From DATGMB01 sp035293845 (lineage in GTDB: Bacteria; Acidobacteriota; Terriglobia; Bryobacterales; Bryobacteraceae): a stretch of DNA of 21,897 nt. Positions 1-7,987 of the stretch are shown here, in pieces. Position numbers and translations under genes: made by a program. Each line of letters opens with the position of its first letter. The stretch's first letter is position 1. The notes under the pieces are model-generated. The model had not been told where the DNA came from. It ran no database searches and saw nothing but the letters and a program-made list of their open reading frames with translations. The stretch covers positions 1 to 21,897 of the forward strand of contig DATGMB010000034.1 in assembly GCA_035293845.1 (NCBI GenBank). Reading direction: 5' to 3'.

Positions 1-123
1 TTCGCAGGGATGCGGCGTGCGGATGGTGCCATTGCCGCAGCACATGTCGTCCGCCGGGCACAGCTTCTCGCAGCCCCAACAGATGCGCTCGGGATGCGCG
101 GGATGAATCGGAAATTGGAACAT
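1..123 (-). CDS. DUF3079-type small Cys-rich protein, partial at the window edge
   Basis: On the minus strand an ATG at 123 opens a frame that runs off the window, showing the first 41 residues. It begins MFQFPIHPAHPERICWGC and continues with two further Cys-containing motifs (LCPADDMCC, HPC). The HPERICWGC start followed by CPADD and a CGNG segment is the signature I recall for DUF3079, a family of short proteins of unknown function. The closely spaced Cys residues suggest metal binding, which is inference. It lies 60 bp downstream of the aminotransferase on the same strand and may be the last gene of that unit. The missing C-terminus should be short, because the family is about 50-70 residues long. 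Confidence 0.72.
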   Translation of the reverse strand, partial: MFQFPIHPAHPERICWGCEKLCPADDMCCGNGTIRTPHPCE

Positions 124-183
124 TGGCCTCAGCGGCTCCCACTTCAGGGTCGCGCCGCTTACGGCCGAATGCCGTGACCAATG

Positions 184-1356
184 TCACACCGCGGCGGCGA
201 GGACCTTTTCCGCGGCGGCGCGGCCATCGGCGGGCGGCTGATAGCCCGCTTGGCGCAGGGCGGCGGCGAGCGCCTCCAGGATCAGGAAGACGTTTTCGCC
301 GGTCGAGCCGTGGCCCATCAGTCCGATGCGGAACACCTTGCCGGCGAGCGGGCCGAAGCCGCCGGAGATTTCGATGCCGCGATCTTCGAGCAGCCACTCC
401 CGGACCTTCGCGTCGTCGACTCCCTCCGGGACACGCGGGGTGTTCAAGGTCCACAGGCGGCGCGCGGGATCGGCCACATACATCGACAGGCCCATGGCTT
501 CGATGCCGGCCACGAAAGCCGCGTGATTGCGGCGGTGCCGCTCCCAGCGGGCTTCGCGGCCTTCCTCCTTCACCATGGCGAGGCCTTCGCGCAGCGCATA
601 GAACAGCGTGGCGCTGGCGGTGTGGTGATACTTATGGCCGCTGTAGAACGTGTCGAGTAACTGGAGGTCGAGATACCAGGACTGCACCGGCGCGGTGCGC
701 GACTTGAGGCGGTCGAGTGCGCGCGGCGAGACAGTCATGGGCGCAAGGCCGGGCGGGCAGCCGAGGCCCTTCTGGGTGCAACTGTAGGCGATATCGATGC
801 CGTTGGCGTCCACATCGACGGGCATCCCGCCGAGGGACGTGACGCAATCCGCGATGGTCACGGCATCGGCTTCGTGAGCGGCCTCGCAGATCGGCTTCGC
901 GTCGTTGAACATGCCGGTCGAGGTTTCGGCCTGCACAAACGCGACCACGCGCGGGCTCTCGCGGCGGATGAATTCGCGGGCTTCCTGCGGGTCGAACGGC
1001 TGGCCCCAGGGCTTCTCCAGGCGCACGACCTGCGCGCCCTGGCGCCGCGCGATCTCGCCGATGCGGTCGCCGAAGAAGCCGTTGGTGAGCAGCGCGAACT
1101 TCTGTCCGGGCTCGGCGAAGTTGGCGACCGCGGCCTCCATGCCGGAACTGCCGGTGCCGGAGACCGCGAGGTTGAAGCGGTTCACGGTGGAATAGGCGTA
1201 GCCCAGCAGGTTCCGGACCTCCTCGGTCACCTGGAAGAAGAACGGATCGAGATGCCCGACGACAGGCTGCGCCATCGCCTCGTAGACCCGTGGAGCCACC
1301 ATGCTCGGCCCCGGGCCGAAGAGGAGACGGTGGGGCGCCTGGAATTTGGAGATCAT
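184..1356 (-). CDS. Class V PLP aminotransferase (serine/alanine-glyoxylate aminotransferase type)
   Basis: A 390-residue protein, full length for class V fold-type-I aminotransferases of the AGXT/SPT group. These move an amino group from alanine or serine to glyoxylate or pyruvate in the cytoplasm. Visible signatures are the N-terminal LLFGPGPSMV substrate loop (residues 11-20), SGTGSSGMEA (66-75) for PLP-phosphate contact, ADCVTSLGG (169-177) with the PLP-ring Asp170, and SCTQKGLGCPPG (192-203) with Lys196 as the Schiff-base lysine. The C-terminal RIGLMGH segment matches the family's carboxylate-binding Arg region. The start overlaps the stop of the upstream DinB-like gene by 4 bp (ATGA), which fixes the start and implies translational coupling. 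The preferred donor/acceptor pair cannot be read from the sequence. Phosphoserine aminotransferase and cysteine desulfurase are less likely given the GPGP and QKGLG motifs. Confidence 0.93.
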   Translation of the reverse strand: MISKFQAPHRLLFGPGPSMVAPRVYEAMAQPVVGHLDPFFFQVTEEVRNLLGYAYSTVNRFNLAVSGTGSSGMEAAVANFAEPGQKFALLTNGFFGDRIGEIARRQGAQVVRLEKPWGQPFDPQEAREFIRRESPRVVAFVQAETSTGMFNDAKPICEAAHEADAVTIADCVTSLGGMPVDVDANGIDIAYSCTQKGLGCPPGLAPMTVSPRALDRLKSRTAPVQSWYLDLQLLDTFYSGHKYHHTASATLFYALREGLAMVKEEGREARWERHRRNHAAFVAGIEAMGLSMYVADPARRLWTLNTPRVPEGVDDAKVREWLLEDRGIEISGGFGPLAGKVFRIGLMGHGSTGENVFLILEALAAALRQAGYQPPADGRAAAEKVLAAAV

Positions 1357-1838
1357 TTTTTCCCTTTCACCTTCTGATACTCATCGCGGATCGATTGCAA
1401 CTGCCGCGCGTGCGACTCGGCGTGGCCGGCATAGCCCTCGAGCAGCTCGCGCAGGGTGACGCGGCCGCGCTCCGTGTGGTTGCCGGCGCGGTCGAAGGCC
1501 TCGGGCGGGAGCTCCTTCAACAGCTCGTAGTTTTCGGCGCGGACCCGGCGGAAGCTTTCGAGCGACTGCTTAGGCTTGCGCCGTGCATAGTCGAGATTGC
1601 GCGTCCAGGCATCCTGATCGAAAGCGACGAGCGTGGGATTGTCCTCGGCGATCACCTGGCGAAACCGGTGCGCGCCGACCATCTCGGCATCGGCGAGGTG
1701 CGCGACGATCTGCCGGATGCTCCACTTGCCCGGCGCGACCGAAAAATCCTCTTCTTCGCCGTACACGCCGGTAAGAATCACGGCCAGCAGCTCCGGACCG
1801 CGGCGGTATCGTTCCAATAAGGCAGCGATATCAGACAT
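1353..1838 (-). CDS. DinB-like (DinB_2/YfiT-type) four-helix metal-binding protein
   Basis: A 161-residue mainly helical protein. The motif GKWSIRQIVAHLADAE (residues 37-52) is typical of the DinB/YfiT superfamily, and AGHAESHARQL (137-147) gives the second metal-ligand helix. His47, His139 and His143 form the expected three-His metal site. Known members include thiol (bacillithiol or mycothiol) transferases and many proteins of unknown activity, so the reaction is not assignable. It starts 7 nt after the stop of the zinc-ribbon gene, with a GAGAG ribosome-binding stretch reading out of that gene's end. It overlaps the aminotransferase start by 4 bp, so the three genes look like one transcript. 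The C-terminus is a short Lys-rich tail. Confidence 0.88.
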   Translation of the reverse strand: MSDIAALLERYRRGPELLAVILTGVYGEEEDFSVAPGKWSIRQIVAHLADAEMVGAHRFRQVIAEDNPTLVAFDQDAWTRNLDYARRKPKQSLESFRRVRAENYELLKELPPEAFDRAGNHTERGRVTLRELLEGYAGHAESHARQLQSIRDEYQKVKGKK

Positions 1839-1845
1839 GATGCTC

Positions 1846-1998
1846 TCAATAGTAGTCGGCGCAGCTCATGTAATAGCCGCATTTTTCGCAGATCAGCTTG
1901 CACTTTCGCACGGTCAGCCGGGTGTTGCAGACGGGGCAGTAGAGCATGGGCTCTTCCGCCGGCTTCGGCGGCGGCGGCTCGGGTTCGCGCGTGTCCAC
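1846..1998 (-). CDS. Six-cysteine zinc-ribbon miniprotein (50 aa)
   Basis: A 50-residue frame with a GTG start at 1998 and a TGA stop at 1846. A Pro/Glu-rich N-terminus (residues 3-17) is followed by a compact zinc-ribbon: LYCPVC (Cys21, Cys24), then Cys33, Cys37, Cys40 and Cys46, ending SCADYY. The spacing is CxxC-x8-C-x3-C-x2-C-x5-C. That is enough for one four-Cys zinc site plus two spare cysteines. The start is supported by an in-frame TAA five codons upstream and by a perfect TATAAT hexamer 8 nt before the GTG. It leads the DinB-aminotransferase unit. No function is recognised; nucleic-acid or protein binding is the usual role of such ribbons. A frame this short could be missed by automatic callers. 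Confidence 0.78.
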   Translation of the reverse strand: MDTREPEPPPPKPAEEPMLYCPVCNTRLTVRKCKLICEKCGYYMSCADYY

Positions 1999-2006
1999 GA
2001 ATCCCG

Positions 2007-2012
2007 ATTATA
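2007..2012 (-). promoter_or_regulatory. -10 promoter element (TATAAT) for the zinc-ribbon/DinB/aminotransferase unit
   Basis: A perfect sigma70-type -10 hexamer read on the minus strand, ending 8 nt before the GTG start at 1998. A transcript would begin at or within a base or two of the start codon, so it would be leaderless. No convincing -35 box is visible at 16-18 nt. Confidence 0.6.
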
Positions 2013-2082
2013 GCGCCGGAAGACTCTTCATCGCGGAGAGACGTGTTCTCCGCGTCTCCGCGTTGGGCGCCGGCCCGCGGAC

Positions 2083-2088
2083 TACAAT
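2083..2088 (+). promoter_or_regulatory. -10 promoter element (TACAAT) for the GGT-family gene
   Basis: TACAAT lies 7 nt before the ATG at 2096, with no Shine-Dalgarno sequence in between. It is the same arrangement as the divergent zinc-ribbon gene. The -35 region is not clear; TTGGGC at 2063-2068 is only 14 nt away. Confidence 0.5.
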
Positions 2089-2095
2089 AGAACCA

Positions 2096-3925
2096 ATGAA
2101 AATCCAACTCGCGGCCCTGCTGCTGGCGGCAGCCGCTCCCGGGTTCGCGCAGCGCGGACCGTCCACTCGTCCCATCCGGCTGGCTTCGCGCGGCACGCAC
2201 GGCGCGGTCGCGGCGGGGAGCGAGTACGCGACGGAAGCCGGAATGCGCATCTTCTTCAGCGGCGGCAATGCCGTGGATGCGGGGATCGCGGCGATGCTCG
2301 CGGCTTCGGTCACGGAGTTTTCGCACTTTGGCCTCGGGGGCGAGTCGCCGATCCTGATCCGCACCAAGGATGGCAAGGTGCACGCGATCGCGGGGGTCGG
2401 CACCATGCCCAAGCTGGCGACGGCGGATTTTTTTCGCAGCCACAAGCTGCAGCCGGACGAGATTGTCGACCCGCCGGAAGAGCACGGCATGAAGAACTGG
2501 GTGCCGGTGGCGGGCATCCTCTCCGCGCTGGTACCGGGAATGGTCGATGCGGCGCTGGTCGCGCTGCGCGATTACGGCACGAAGTCGTTCGGCGAAACGG
2601 TCGAGCCGGCGATCGAGCTGGCGGACGGGTTCCCGCTCGATGAGCTGCGGTCGTTCGCGATCGCGAGCGGCGTGAAATATTTCGAGCAGTGGCCGAGCTC
2701 GAAGCGCGTGTTTCTGCCGAATGGCCGCGTGCCGGAGCCGGGCGATATTTTCCGCCAGCCCGACCTCGCCCGCACCCTCCGCGCCATGGCCGCGGCGGAG
2801 AAGAAGGCTCTGGCGGCGGGCGCGAGCCGGACCAAGGCGATCGATGCGGTGCGGGATTATTTCTACCGCGGGGAGATCGCGCACAAGATCGACGAGTTCT
2901 CGAAAAAGAACGGCGGGCTGCTGCGCTACGACGACATGGCGGCGTTCCACCTGGAGCCGGAGGACCCGGTCTCCACCACGTTCCACGGCTACACCGTTTA
3001 CAAGCCCGGCTTCTGGAGCCAGGGGCCGGCCATGATCGAGGCGCTGAACATCCTCGAAGGTTTCAACCTGTTCGAGATGGGGATCAACTCGGCGGACTAC
3101 CTCCACACGCTGGTGGAAGCGCTCAAGCTGGCCTACGCGGACCGCGACACCTATTACGGAGATCCGAAATTCAGCAGAATCCCCTCCGAAATTCTGCTCT
3201 CCAAACAGTACGGCGCGGTGCGGCGGAAGCTGATCGGCGAAAAAGCTTCGCTCGACTTCCGGCCGGGCGAAGCGGAGCCGAACCCGCCCAAGCATCCGTA
3301 CTATGCCACCATCGCGCATTACCCGGTCGACCCGGCACTGCTGGCGAAGGACACCACCTGCGTCGATGCGATCGATAAGGACGGCGTGGCGATTTCGATC
3401 ACGCCCTCGGGCGCGTGGGCGCCGGCCGTGATCGCGGGCGACACGGGCATTCCGCTGACCGAGCGGGCGCAGAGCTTTCTGCTGATCCCCGGGCATCCCA
3501 ACGAACTCGCGCCGGGCAAGCGGCCGCGCGTGACGCTGAGCCCGACGCTCGTCACGGGTCCCAATGGCACGCTGATCACGCTTTCGACGCCGGGCGGCGA
3601 CGTGCAGGATCAATCGCTCCTGCAGGTATTCCTGGATGCGACGGTCTGGGGAATGAACGCGCAGAACGCGGTCGAGGCGCCGCGCTTCCAGTCCGAGCAT
3701 CTGGTGGAGAGCTTCGACAACCACGTCATGAAACCGGGCGGGCTTCTGATCGACGAGCGCACGCCGATGAACATCGTCCAGGAACTGCAGCGCCGCGGGC
3801 ACCTGGTGGAACGGCGCTCGCGGTATCAGAGCGGGTCCGCGCCGGTGTTCATCCGGATGTTTCCGACCGGGCTGATCGAGGCCGGGGCCGACCCGTTCTA
3901 TTTCCGGTCGGCGCAAGCGTGGTAG
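2096..3925 (+). CDS. Exported gamma-glutamyltranspeptidase-family Ntn-hydrolase, atypical substrate pocket
   Basis: A 609-residue protein with a signal peptide (MKIQLAALLLAAAAPGFAQ). The start at 2096 is chosen for the signal peptide and the TACAAT box 7 nt upstream; the frame is open further upstream but without signal-like sequence. The fold signatures of GGT are present: NAVDAGIAAMLA (residues 58-69), GLGGESPILIR (79-89), the self-cleavage site KDTTCVDAIDKDG with Thr420 as the expected nucleophile, PGHPNELAPGKRP (465-477) and TPGGDVQDQ (498-506). Family members cleave themselves before this Thr into two subunits. Most residues that bind the glutamyl group in E. coli GGT are not conserved: the Arg of the DFRE motif aligns with AGVG near residues 99-102, and the Asp and one Ser of the small subunit are also replaced. 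It resembles the YwrD/cephalosporin-acylase-like branch, so the substrate is open. The DUF72 gene overlaps its end. Confidence 0.87.
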   Translation: MKIQLAALLLAAAAPGFAQRGPSTRPIRLASRGTHGAVAAGSEYATEAGMRIFFSGGNAVDAGIAAMLAASVTEFSHFGLGGESPILIRTKDGKVHAIAGVGTMPKLATADFFRSHKLQPDEIVDPPEEHGMKNWVPVAGILSALVPGMVDAALVALRDYGTKSFGETVEPAIELADGFPLDELRSFAIASGVKYFEQWPSSKRVFLPNGRVPEPGDIFRQPDLARTLRAMAAAEKKALAAGASRTKAIDAVRDYFYRGEIAHKIDEFSKKNGGLLRYDDMAAFHLEPEDPVSTTFHGYTVYKPGFWSQGPAMIEALNILEGFNLFEMGINSADYLHTLVEALKLAYADRDTYYGDPKFSRIPSEILLSKQYGAVRRKLIGEKASLDFRPGEAEPNPPKHPYYATIAHYPVDPALLAKDTTCVDAIDKDGVAISITPSGAWAPAVIAGDTGIPLTERAQSFLLIPGHPNELAPGKRPRVTLSPTLVTGPNGTLITLSTPGGDVQDQSLLQVFLDATVWGMNAQNAVEAPRFQSEHLVESFDNHVMKPGGLLIDERTPMNIVQELQRRGHLVERRSRYQSGSAPVFIRMFPTGLIEAGADPFYFRSAQAW

Positions 3926-4872
3926 GGCCGCTCTTCGAGGAGCCCGGCGGTTTCGACCGCGAGGCGCTCGCGGCGCGGCTGCGCGCGCTCGCTGCGGAGC
4001 ACATCTACATCGGCGGGAGTTCCTGGAAGTACGAAGGATGGATCGGCCAGATCTACCGGCGGGAGCGCTATCTCGCGCGCGGCCGGTTTTCCCGCAAGCT
4101 GTTCGAAGCCGAATGCCTGCGGGAATACGCGGAGACGTTCCCGACGGTGTGCGGCGATTTTGCGTTCTACCAGTTCCCCACGGACGAATTCTGGCGTCGC
4201 CTGTTCCAACAGACTCCAGCGGGCTTCCGGTTCGCGTTCAAGGTTCCGGAACAGATCACCTGCAAGGCGTTCCCGCGGCACGCGCGCTACGGGCCGCAGG
4301 CGGGCAAGGACAACGAGGCATTCCTCGACGCCCGCATGTTCCGCGAGATGTTCGCGCGGCCGCTGATGCCCTACCGCGAAAAGACCGCCCTGCTGATCTT
4401 CGAGTTCGGTGCGTTCGGGCCGCGGAGTTTTGCTTCGCTCGGAGAATTTCTGGACCGTCTGGACCCGTTCCTGGCCGCGCTGCCGCCGGAATTCCGCTAC
4501 GCGGTCGAGATCCGCAACCCGCAATTTCTCGAGAAGGACTACTTTTCCTGCCTGCGGACGCATCGCGTGGCGCATGTGTACAATGCGTGGTCGCGAATGC
4601 CGGAACTGCGGTCGCAGATGGCGATTCCCGATTCGGTGACCGCGGATTTCCTGGTCTCTCGCGCGCTGCTGCGGCGCGGCCGCACGTACGAGGACGCTGT
4701 GGCGACGTTCGCTCCGTACACCGAGATTCAGGACCCGAACCCGGAGGCGCGGGACTCGATGCGGGTGCTGATCGGCCGGGCGCGGGAGGATCAGAAGCCG
4801 CTGTTTCTGTTTGTGAACAATCGGCTGGAGGGGAATGCGCCGCTGACGATTCTGGCGATCACCGAGCCGTAA
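3919..4872 (+). CDS. DUF72 (YecE-like) family protein
   Basis: A 317-residue protein if started at GTG 3919, overlapping the end of the GGT-family gene by 7 bp. The frame is open much further upstream, but that part is the out-of-frame shadow of the GGT gene. IGGSSWKYEGWIG (residues 31-43) is the DUF72 entry motif, followed by FAFYQFPT, FRFAFKVPEQIT, a central LLIFEFG, YAVEIRNP and the C-terminal LFLFVNNRLEGNAP, which corresponds to the family's 'FNN...G.AP' closing motif. DUF72 proteins adopt a TIM-barrel fold; I know of no established activity. No good Shine-Dalgarno precedes the GTG, so translation probably depends on the overlap with the upstream gene. The family is usually 230-300 aa, so the length is slightly above average. 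Confidence 0.85.
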   Translation: MVGPLFEEPGGFDREALAARLRALAAEHIYIGGSSWKYEGWIGQIYRRERYLARGRFSRKLFEAECLREYAETFPTVCGDFAFYQFPTDEFWRRLFQQTPAGFRFAFKVPEQITCKAFPRHARYGPQAGKDNEAFLDARMFREMFARPLMPYREKTALLIFEFGAFGPRSFASLGEFLDRLDPFLAALPPEFRYAVEIRNPQFLEKDYFSCLRTHRVAHVYNAWSRMPELRSQMAIPDSVTADFLVSRALLRRGRTYEDAVATFAPYTEIQDPNPEARDSMRVLIGRAREDQKPLFLFVNNRLEGNAPLTILAITEP

Positions 4873-4900
4873 CGTATCAGCGGGTTTTGGGTCGGCTGGC

Positions 4901-7291
4901 CTACTCCTCGCGCAGCACTTCCATCGGGTCGAGGCGCGCGGCGCGGATTGACGGAACCAGCGACGCGAGCAGCGCCACCGCGAGTACTCCTGCCAGCACG
5001 GCCGCCATCGTGCCCGGGTCCCACGGCGAGACGCCGTACAGCATGCCGGCCAGCACGCGCGTGAATGCCGCTGCGAGCGCGAGGCCCACGACGGCGCCGG
5101 CCAGACCGATCCGCAGTCCGGCAAAGACGAAGTGCCCGACGATACGCGCCCGCACGGCGCCGACTGCCAGGCGCAGTCCGATTTCGCGGCGGCGCAGGTA
5201 GACGAGGTAGCTGAGGGTGCCATAGAGCCCGACGCACGCGAGCACGATGGCCGTGAGGGCGAAGAACGACAGAAGAACCGTGCGAAGCCGGTTCTGGGCG
5301 TACGCATCGGAGATTTTGCCGGCGAGAGGCGTGAGATCGTAGACGGAGCGATTCGGCTCGATTGTGGCCAGCCGCCGCCGAACCGTCTGAGCCATCGATG
5401 CCGGATCGGCGTGCGTGCGGACGAGGAAATACGTCCCGGGCTGCATCGCGCTGGTGCACCAATACACGGTGGGGACGGGCTCGCGATCGAGGCCGGTTTC
5501 GCGGGCGTCGCCGACGATGCCGCGGATCTCGCTGACCGGTGTGTAGGGGTCGCCGGGAATGAGGAGGTGCAGGCCGATCCCGCCGCCGCCGAGGTAAGCG
5601 TTGGCGAAGCTGCGGTTCACCACGACGTTGGCATCCTTGAGGTCGTTGCGGCAGAGTTCGCCAGTGAGTAGAGGGATGCGCAGCACGGTGAAATAATCGG
5701 GCGTCACCACGCGATCCTGCGCCAGCATCCTGGGTTGCGTCCCGGCGCGGCCCTCGCTGGTTTTCAGCTCCACCTGGTACTGATCGGGAATGCCGGGAAG
5801 CACTAAGGCGGTGGCGGCGGCTTCGATTCCGGGAATGGCGCGCAGGGCGTCCAGCACGCGCTCGGTCCGCTGGCGTGAGCCGGGCCGGTCGTTCGATTCC
5901 GCCCAGCTCGTACTCAGGTGAAACGTCAGGACGTGATCCGGCTGAAAGCCGGGCGACACGCGCGCCAGCGCTTCGAAGCTGCGGACCAGCAGCCCCGCAC
6001 CCGCCAGCAGCGTGACTGCGAGCGCGATCTGCACGCCGACCAGAATCCTCTGCGCGCGGCCGCGACCTCCGACCTGCGCCCGCCCGGCCTGTGCCAGCGC
6101 GGCGGCCACCCCGCCGCGGGTGGCGCGGACCGCGGGCAGAATGCCGCAGAGCAGCGTAGCGGCGAGTGCGCACGCCAGGGAATAGAGCACGATGCGCCAG
6201 TCGAGCGCGATCTCATCGAAACGCGGCAGGTCGTGGGCGAACCCGCGGAACGCGCGGACGGCGGCGCCGGCCATGGCCAATCCCACGCCGGCGCCCGCGA
6301 CCGCCAGCAGCAGCACCTCGCAGAGCAACTGCGCCCCGACCGAGGCGCGCGAGGCCCCCAGGGAAAAGCGCACCGCAATTTCGCGCTGCCGGCCCGCGGC
6401 GCGCGAGAGCAGCAGCCCGGCAATATTGGTGCAGGCGATCAGCAGCAGCAGCGTCACCGCGCCGAACAGAATCCAGAGCGAGCGCCGCATGCCGCCGGCG
6501 GCCTTCTCCTTGAGCGGATTTACGGTCACAGTCAACTGCGCGTCCGGCTTGGGGAACTCGCGCCCCAGGTTCGCCTGCACGGCGGCGAGGTTGGCGCGCG
6601 CCTGTTCCACCGTGACTCCCGGCTTCATCCGGCCGACCGTTTCGTACCAGGTAAGCTCGCGCGACTGGGCGAACGGCGCGTCCTGCGGGCTGGGCGACCA
6701 GATGTCCGCGTCCCGGTCGGGAAACAGAAATGACGGCGGCATGACGCCGACGACGGTCACGGAGGACCGGCCGAGCCGCAGCGGACGGCCGATCGCGTGC
6801 GGGTCGCCGCCGAACTTCCGGCGCCACAGGCGATCGCTGATGAGCGCGGCCGGAGGACCGCCGAAGTGTTCCTCCTGCGGGGTGAAATCGCGGCCCAGCT
6901 CCGGCGCGACGCCCCAGACCTGCAGGAAACGCGGCGCGACGAAGGCATGCCGAACTTTTTCGGGCAGCTCGCCCGAGAGCTCCGTGTCGTCCTGCACGTA
7001 ATAGCCGGTGATGGCCTGCAAGGTGCTATTGAGGCGGTTCCAGTCTTCGAGACGGACGGGCGCCACGAAATGCTGCTGCGGGGATTTAGGATTGAATTGC
7101 GCCAGCCGGACCAATTGGTCGCCCTCGGGGAACGGCAGCGGGCGCAGGAGTACGGCGTCAATGGCGGAGAACACCGCGGAATTGGCCCCGATGGCGAGCG
7201 CCAGCGTGAGCACCACCGCGGCCGTGAAAACCGGTGTTTTGCGCAGCGAGCGCGCGCCGAGACTCAGATTGCGCATCAACGATTCGGGCAT
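4901..7291 (-). CDS. MacB/FtsX-type ABC permease of the acidobacterial duplicated orphan permease (ADOP) class
   Basis: A 796-residue membrane protein with two MacB_PCD-FtsX units in tandem. The ATG at 7291 is chosen because GGAGGGG lies just before it; the frame is open for 30 more codons upstream. The first unit starts with RSLRKTPVFTAAVVLTLALA (residues 15-34) and GANSAVFSAIDAVLLRPLPFP, followed by a periplasmic MacB_PCD domain (about 55-260) and FtsX helices at about 270-395. The second unit starts with a TM at about 416-436 and a further periplasmic domain, and ends in FtsX helices over the last ~120 residues and the classic C-terminus RAARLDPMEVLREE. No ATPase gene is adjacent, which is why such proteins are called orphan permeases. 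The role is unknown; macrolide or lipoprotein-type export is the family precedent. It converges with the DUF72 gene across a 28-bp gap in which I see no terminator. Confidence 0.92.
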   Translation of the reverse strand: MPESLMRNLSLGARSLRKTPVFTAAVVLTLALAIGANSAVFSAIDAVLLRPLPFPEGDQLVRLAQFNPKSPQQHFVAPVRLEDWNRLNSTLQAITGYYVQDDTELSGELPEKVRHAFVAPRFLQVWGVAPELGRDFTPQEEHFGGPPAALISDRLWRRKFGGDPHAIGRPLRLGRSSVTVVGVMPPSFLFPDRDADIWSPSPQDAPFAQSRELTWYETVGRMKPGVTVEQARANLAAVQANLGREFPKPDAQLTVTVNPLKEKAAGGMRRSLWILFGAVTLLLLIACTNIAGLLLSRAAGRQREIAVRFSLGASRASVGAQLLCEVLLLAVAGAGVGLAMAGAAVRAFRGFAHDLPRFDEIALDWRIVLYSLACALAATLLCGILPAVRATRGGVAAALAQAGRAQVGGRGRAQRILVGVQIALAVTLLAGAGLLVRSFEALARVSPGFQPDHVLTFHLSTSWAESNDRPGSRQRTERVLDALRAIPGIEAAATALVLPGIPDQYQVELKTSEGRAGTQPRMLAQDRVVTPDYFTVLRIPLLTGELCRNDLKDANVVVNRSFANAYLGGGGIGLHLLIPGDPYTPVSEIRGIVGDARETGLDREPVPTVYWCTSAMQPGTYFLVRTHADPASMAQTVRRRLATIEPNRSVYDLTPLAGKISDAYAQNRLRTVLLSFFALTAIVLACVGLYGTLSYLVYLRRREIGLRLAVGAVRARIVGHFVFAGLRIGLAGAVVGLALAAAFTRVLAGMLYGVSPWDPGTMAAVLAGVLAVALLASLVPSIRAARLDPMEVLREE

Positions 7292-7375
7292 GACCCCTCC
7301 CTGGCCAAGGTTAGACGGCGCCGGCACGAAACCGATAGCAGGAAAGCGCGCCCAGCGGCAGACGCCCCCGCGAGC

Positions 7376-7405
7376 TTGCAATTTCGGACTCTAATGCCTT
7401 ATAAT
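7376..7405 (+). promoter_or_regulatory. Sigma70-type promoter TTGCAA-18 bp-TATAAT
   Basis: TTGCAA at 7376-7381 and a perfect TATAAT at 7400-7405, 18 bp apart, give the best two-box promoter in the window. The ATG of the small exported protein follows only 10 nt after the -10 box, so the transcript would have almost no leader. The divergent permease gene starts 124 bp away. Confidence 0.65.
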
Positions 7406-7415
7406 CGGATTGCCG

Positions 7416-7730
7416 ATGCGGACAGCGATTTCGGTTGCGCTGGTGCTGGTTCTGGTCGGGGTCGTGGCGTTATGCCCGGCGCTGGCCTGCTTCACTCCGG
7501 TTGCGTCTCATCCCTGCTGCCCGGCGCATCCCGCGCCCGCTGCCGTTCAGCATTGCCCTTCCCTGGTCCTCGAAACCGGCAAGACCGCGCCGCTGATTTC
7601 GACGGCCATGGCGGGCCCGGTTCCGGCGGGTTGGCAGCCTCCGCTCATCGCCGCCCTTCCGATTTCGACCGATGGGCGCAGCGCGGATTCCCAAGACCTT
7701 CTCCTTTTCCTCCGAGTGCTCCGGATCTAG
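7416..7730 (+). CDS. Small exported Cys/His-containing protein (104 aa), function unknown
   Basis: A 104-residue frame starting at ATG 7416; a TTG two codons upstream is also possible. The N-terminus MRTAISVALVLVLVGVVALCPALACF is a clear signal peptide, probably cleaved near ALA-C. The mature part begins with CFTPVASHPCCPAHP (Cys25, Cys34, Cys35, His32, His38) and HC at 46-47, then becomes Pro/Ala-rich and ends in a hydrophobic LLLFLRVLRI. The Cys/His cluster right after the cleavage site suggests binding of a thiophilic metal such as copper in the envelope; this is inference, and no family is recognised. It is followed 93 bp later by a second exported Cys/His-rich peptide, so the two may work together. 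A good promoter lies directly upstream. The alternative, that the frame is only a leader for the next gene, cannot be excluded. Confidence 0.55.
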   Translation: MRTAISVALVLVLVGVVALCPALACFTPVASHPCCPAHPAPAAVQHCPSLVLETGKTAPLISTAMAGPVPAGWQPPLIAALPISTDGRSADSQDLLLFLRVLRI

Positions 7731-7823
7731 TCCGGGACTTCCCTGCTCCGGTTTGCCGGCCGGCTGCATCCGTGCGCGCCGTCCGGGTGTCACTCACCAT
7801 TCTTTATTGCAAGGAGAACTCAT

Positions 7824-7979
7824 ATGACGAAGAAAATCACTGCCGCTATGCTGAGCATCGCGACTCTGGCCATCCTGACCGCGGGCGCTTTGTTCGCTAC
7901 CTCGAAGGCGGACTGCTGCAACGGACAGGAGTGCTGCAAGACTGGCTCCTGCTGCCGCAGCCATCATCACGTGAAGTAG
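7824..7979 (+). CDS. Exported CC-repeat/His-tail peptide (51 aa), probable metal binder
   Basis: A 51-residue frame with a very good Shine-Dalgarno (AAGGAGA at 7811-7817, 6 nt before the ATG). Residues 1-28 form a signal peptide or membrane anchor (MTKKITAAMLSIATLAILTAGALFA). The mature part is CCNGQECCKTGSCC (residues 31-44): three Cys pairs at a strict six-residue period, followed by RSHHH. This density of thiols and histidines strongly implies binding of soft metal ions (Cu(I), Zn or similar) outside the cytoplasm; the specific metal is not readable. I do not recognise a named family. It is too short for many gene callers. A strong hairpin 8 nt past the stop probably ends its transcript. 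Confidence 0.75.
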   Translation: MTKKITAAMLSIATLAILTAGALFATSKADCCNGQECCKTGSCCRSHHHVK

Positions 7980-7987
7980 CCCGAAGC

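Noticed and set aside
1778..3916. A 712-codon open frame on the minus strand across the GGT-family gene
   Set aside because: It is the antisense shadow of a clear GGT-family gene: Arg/His-rich composition, no domain motif, and it crosses the real zinc-ribbon gene and the divergent promoters.
3898..5307. Long minus-strand frame opposite the DUF72 gene and the end of the permease
   Set aside because: Arg-rich shadow of DUF72 and of the permease C-terminus in the wrong frame; no motifs.
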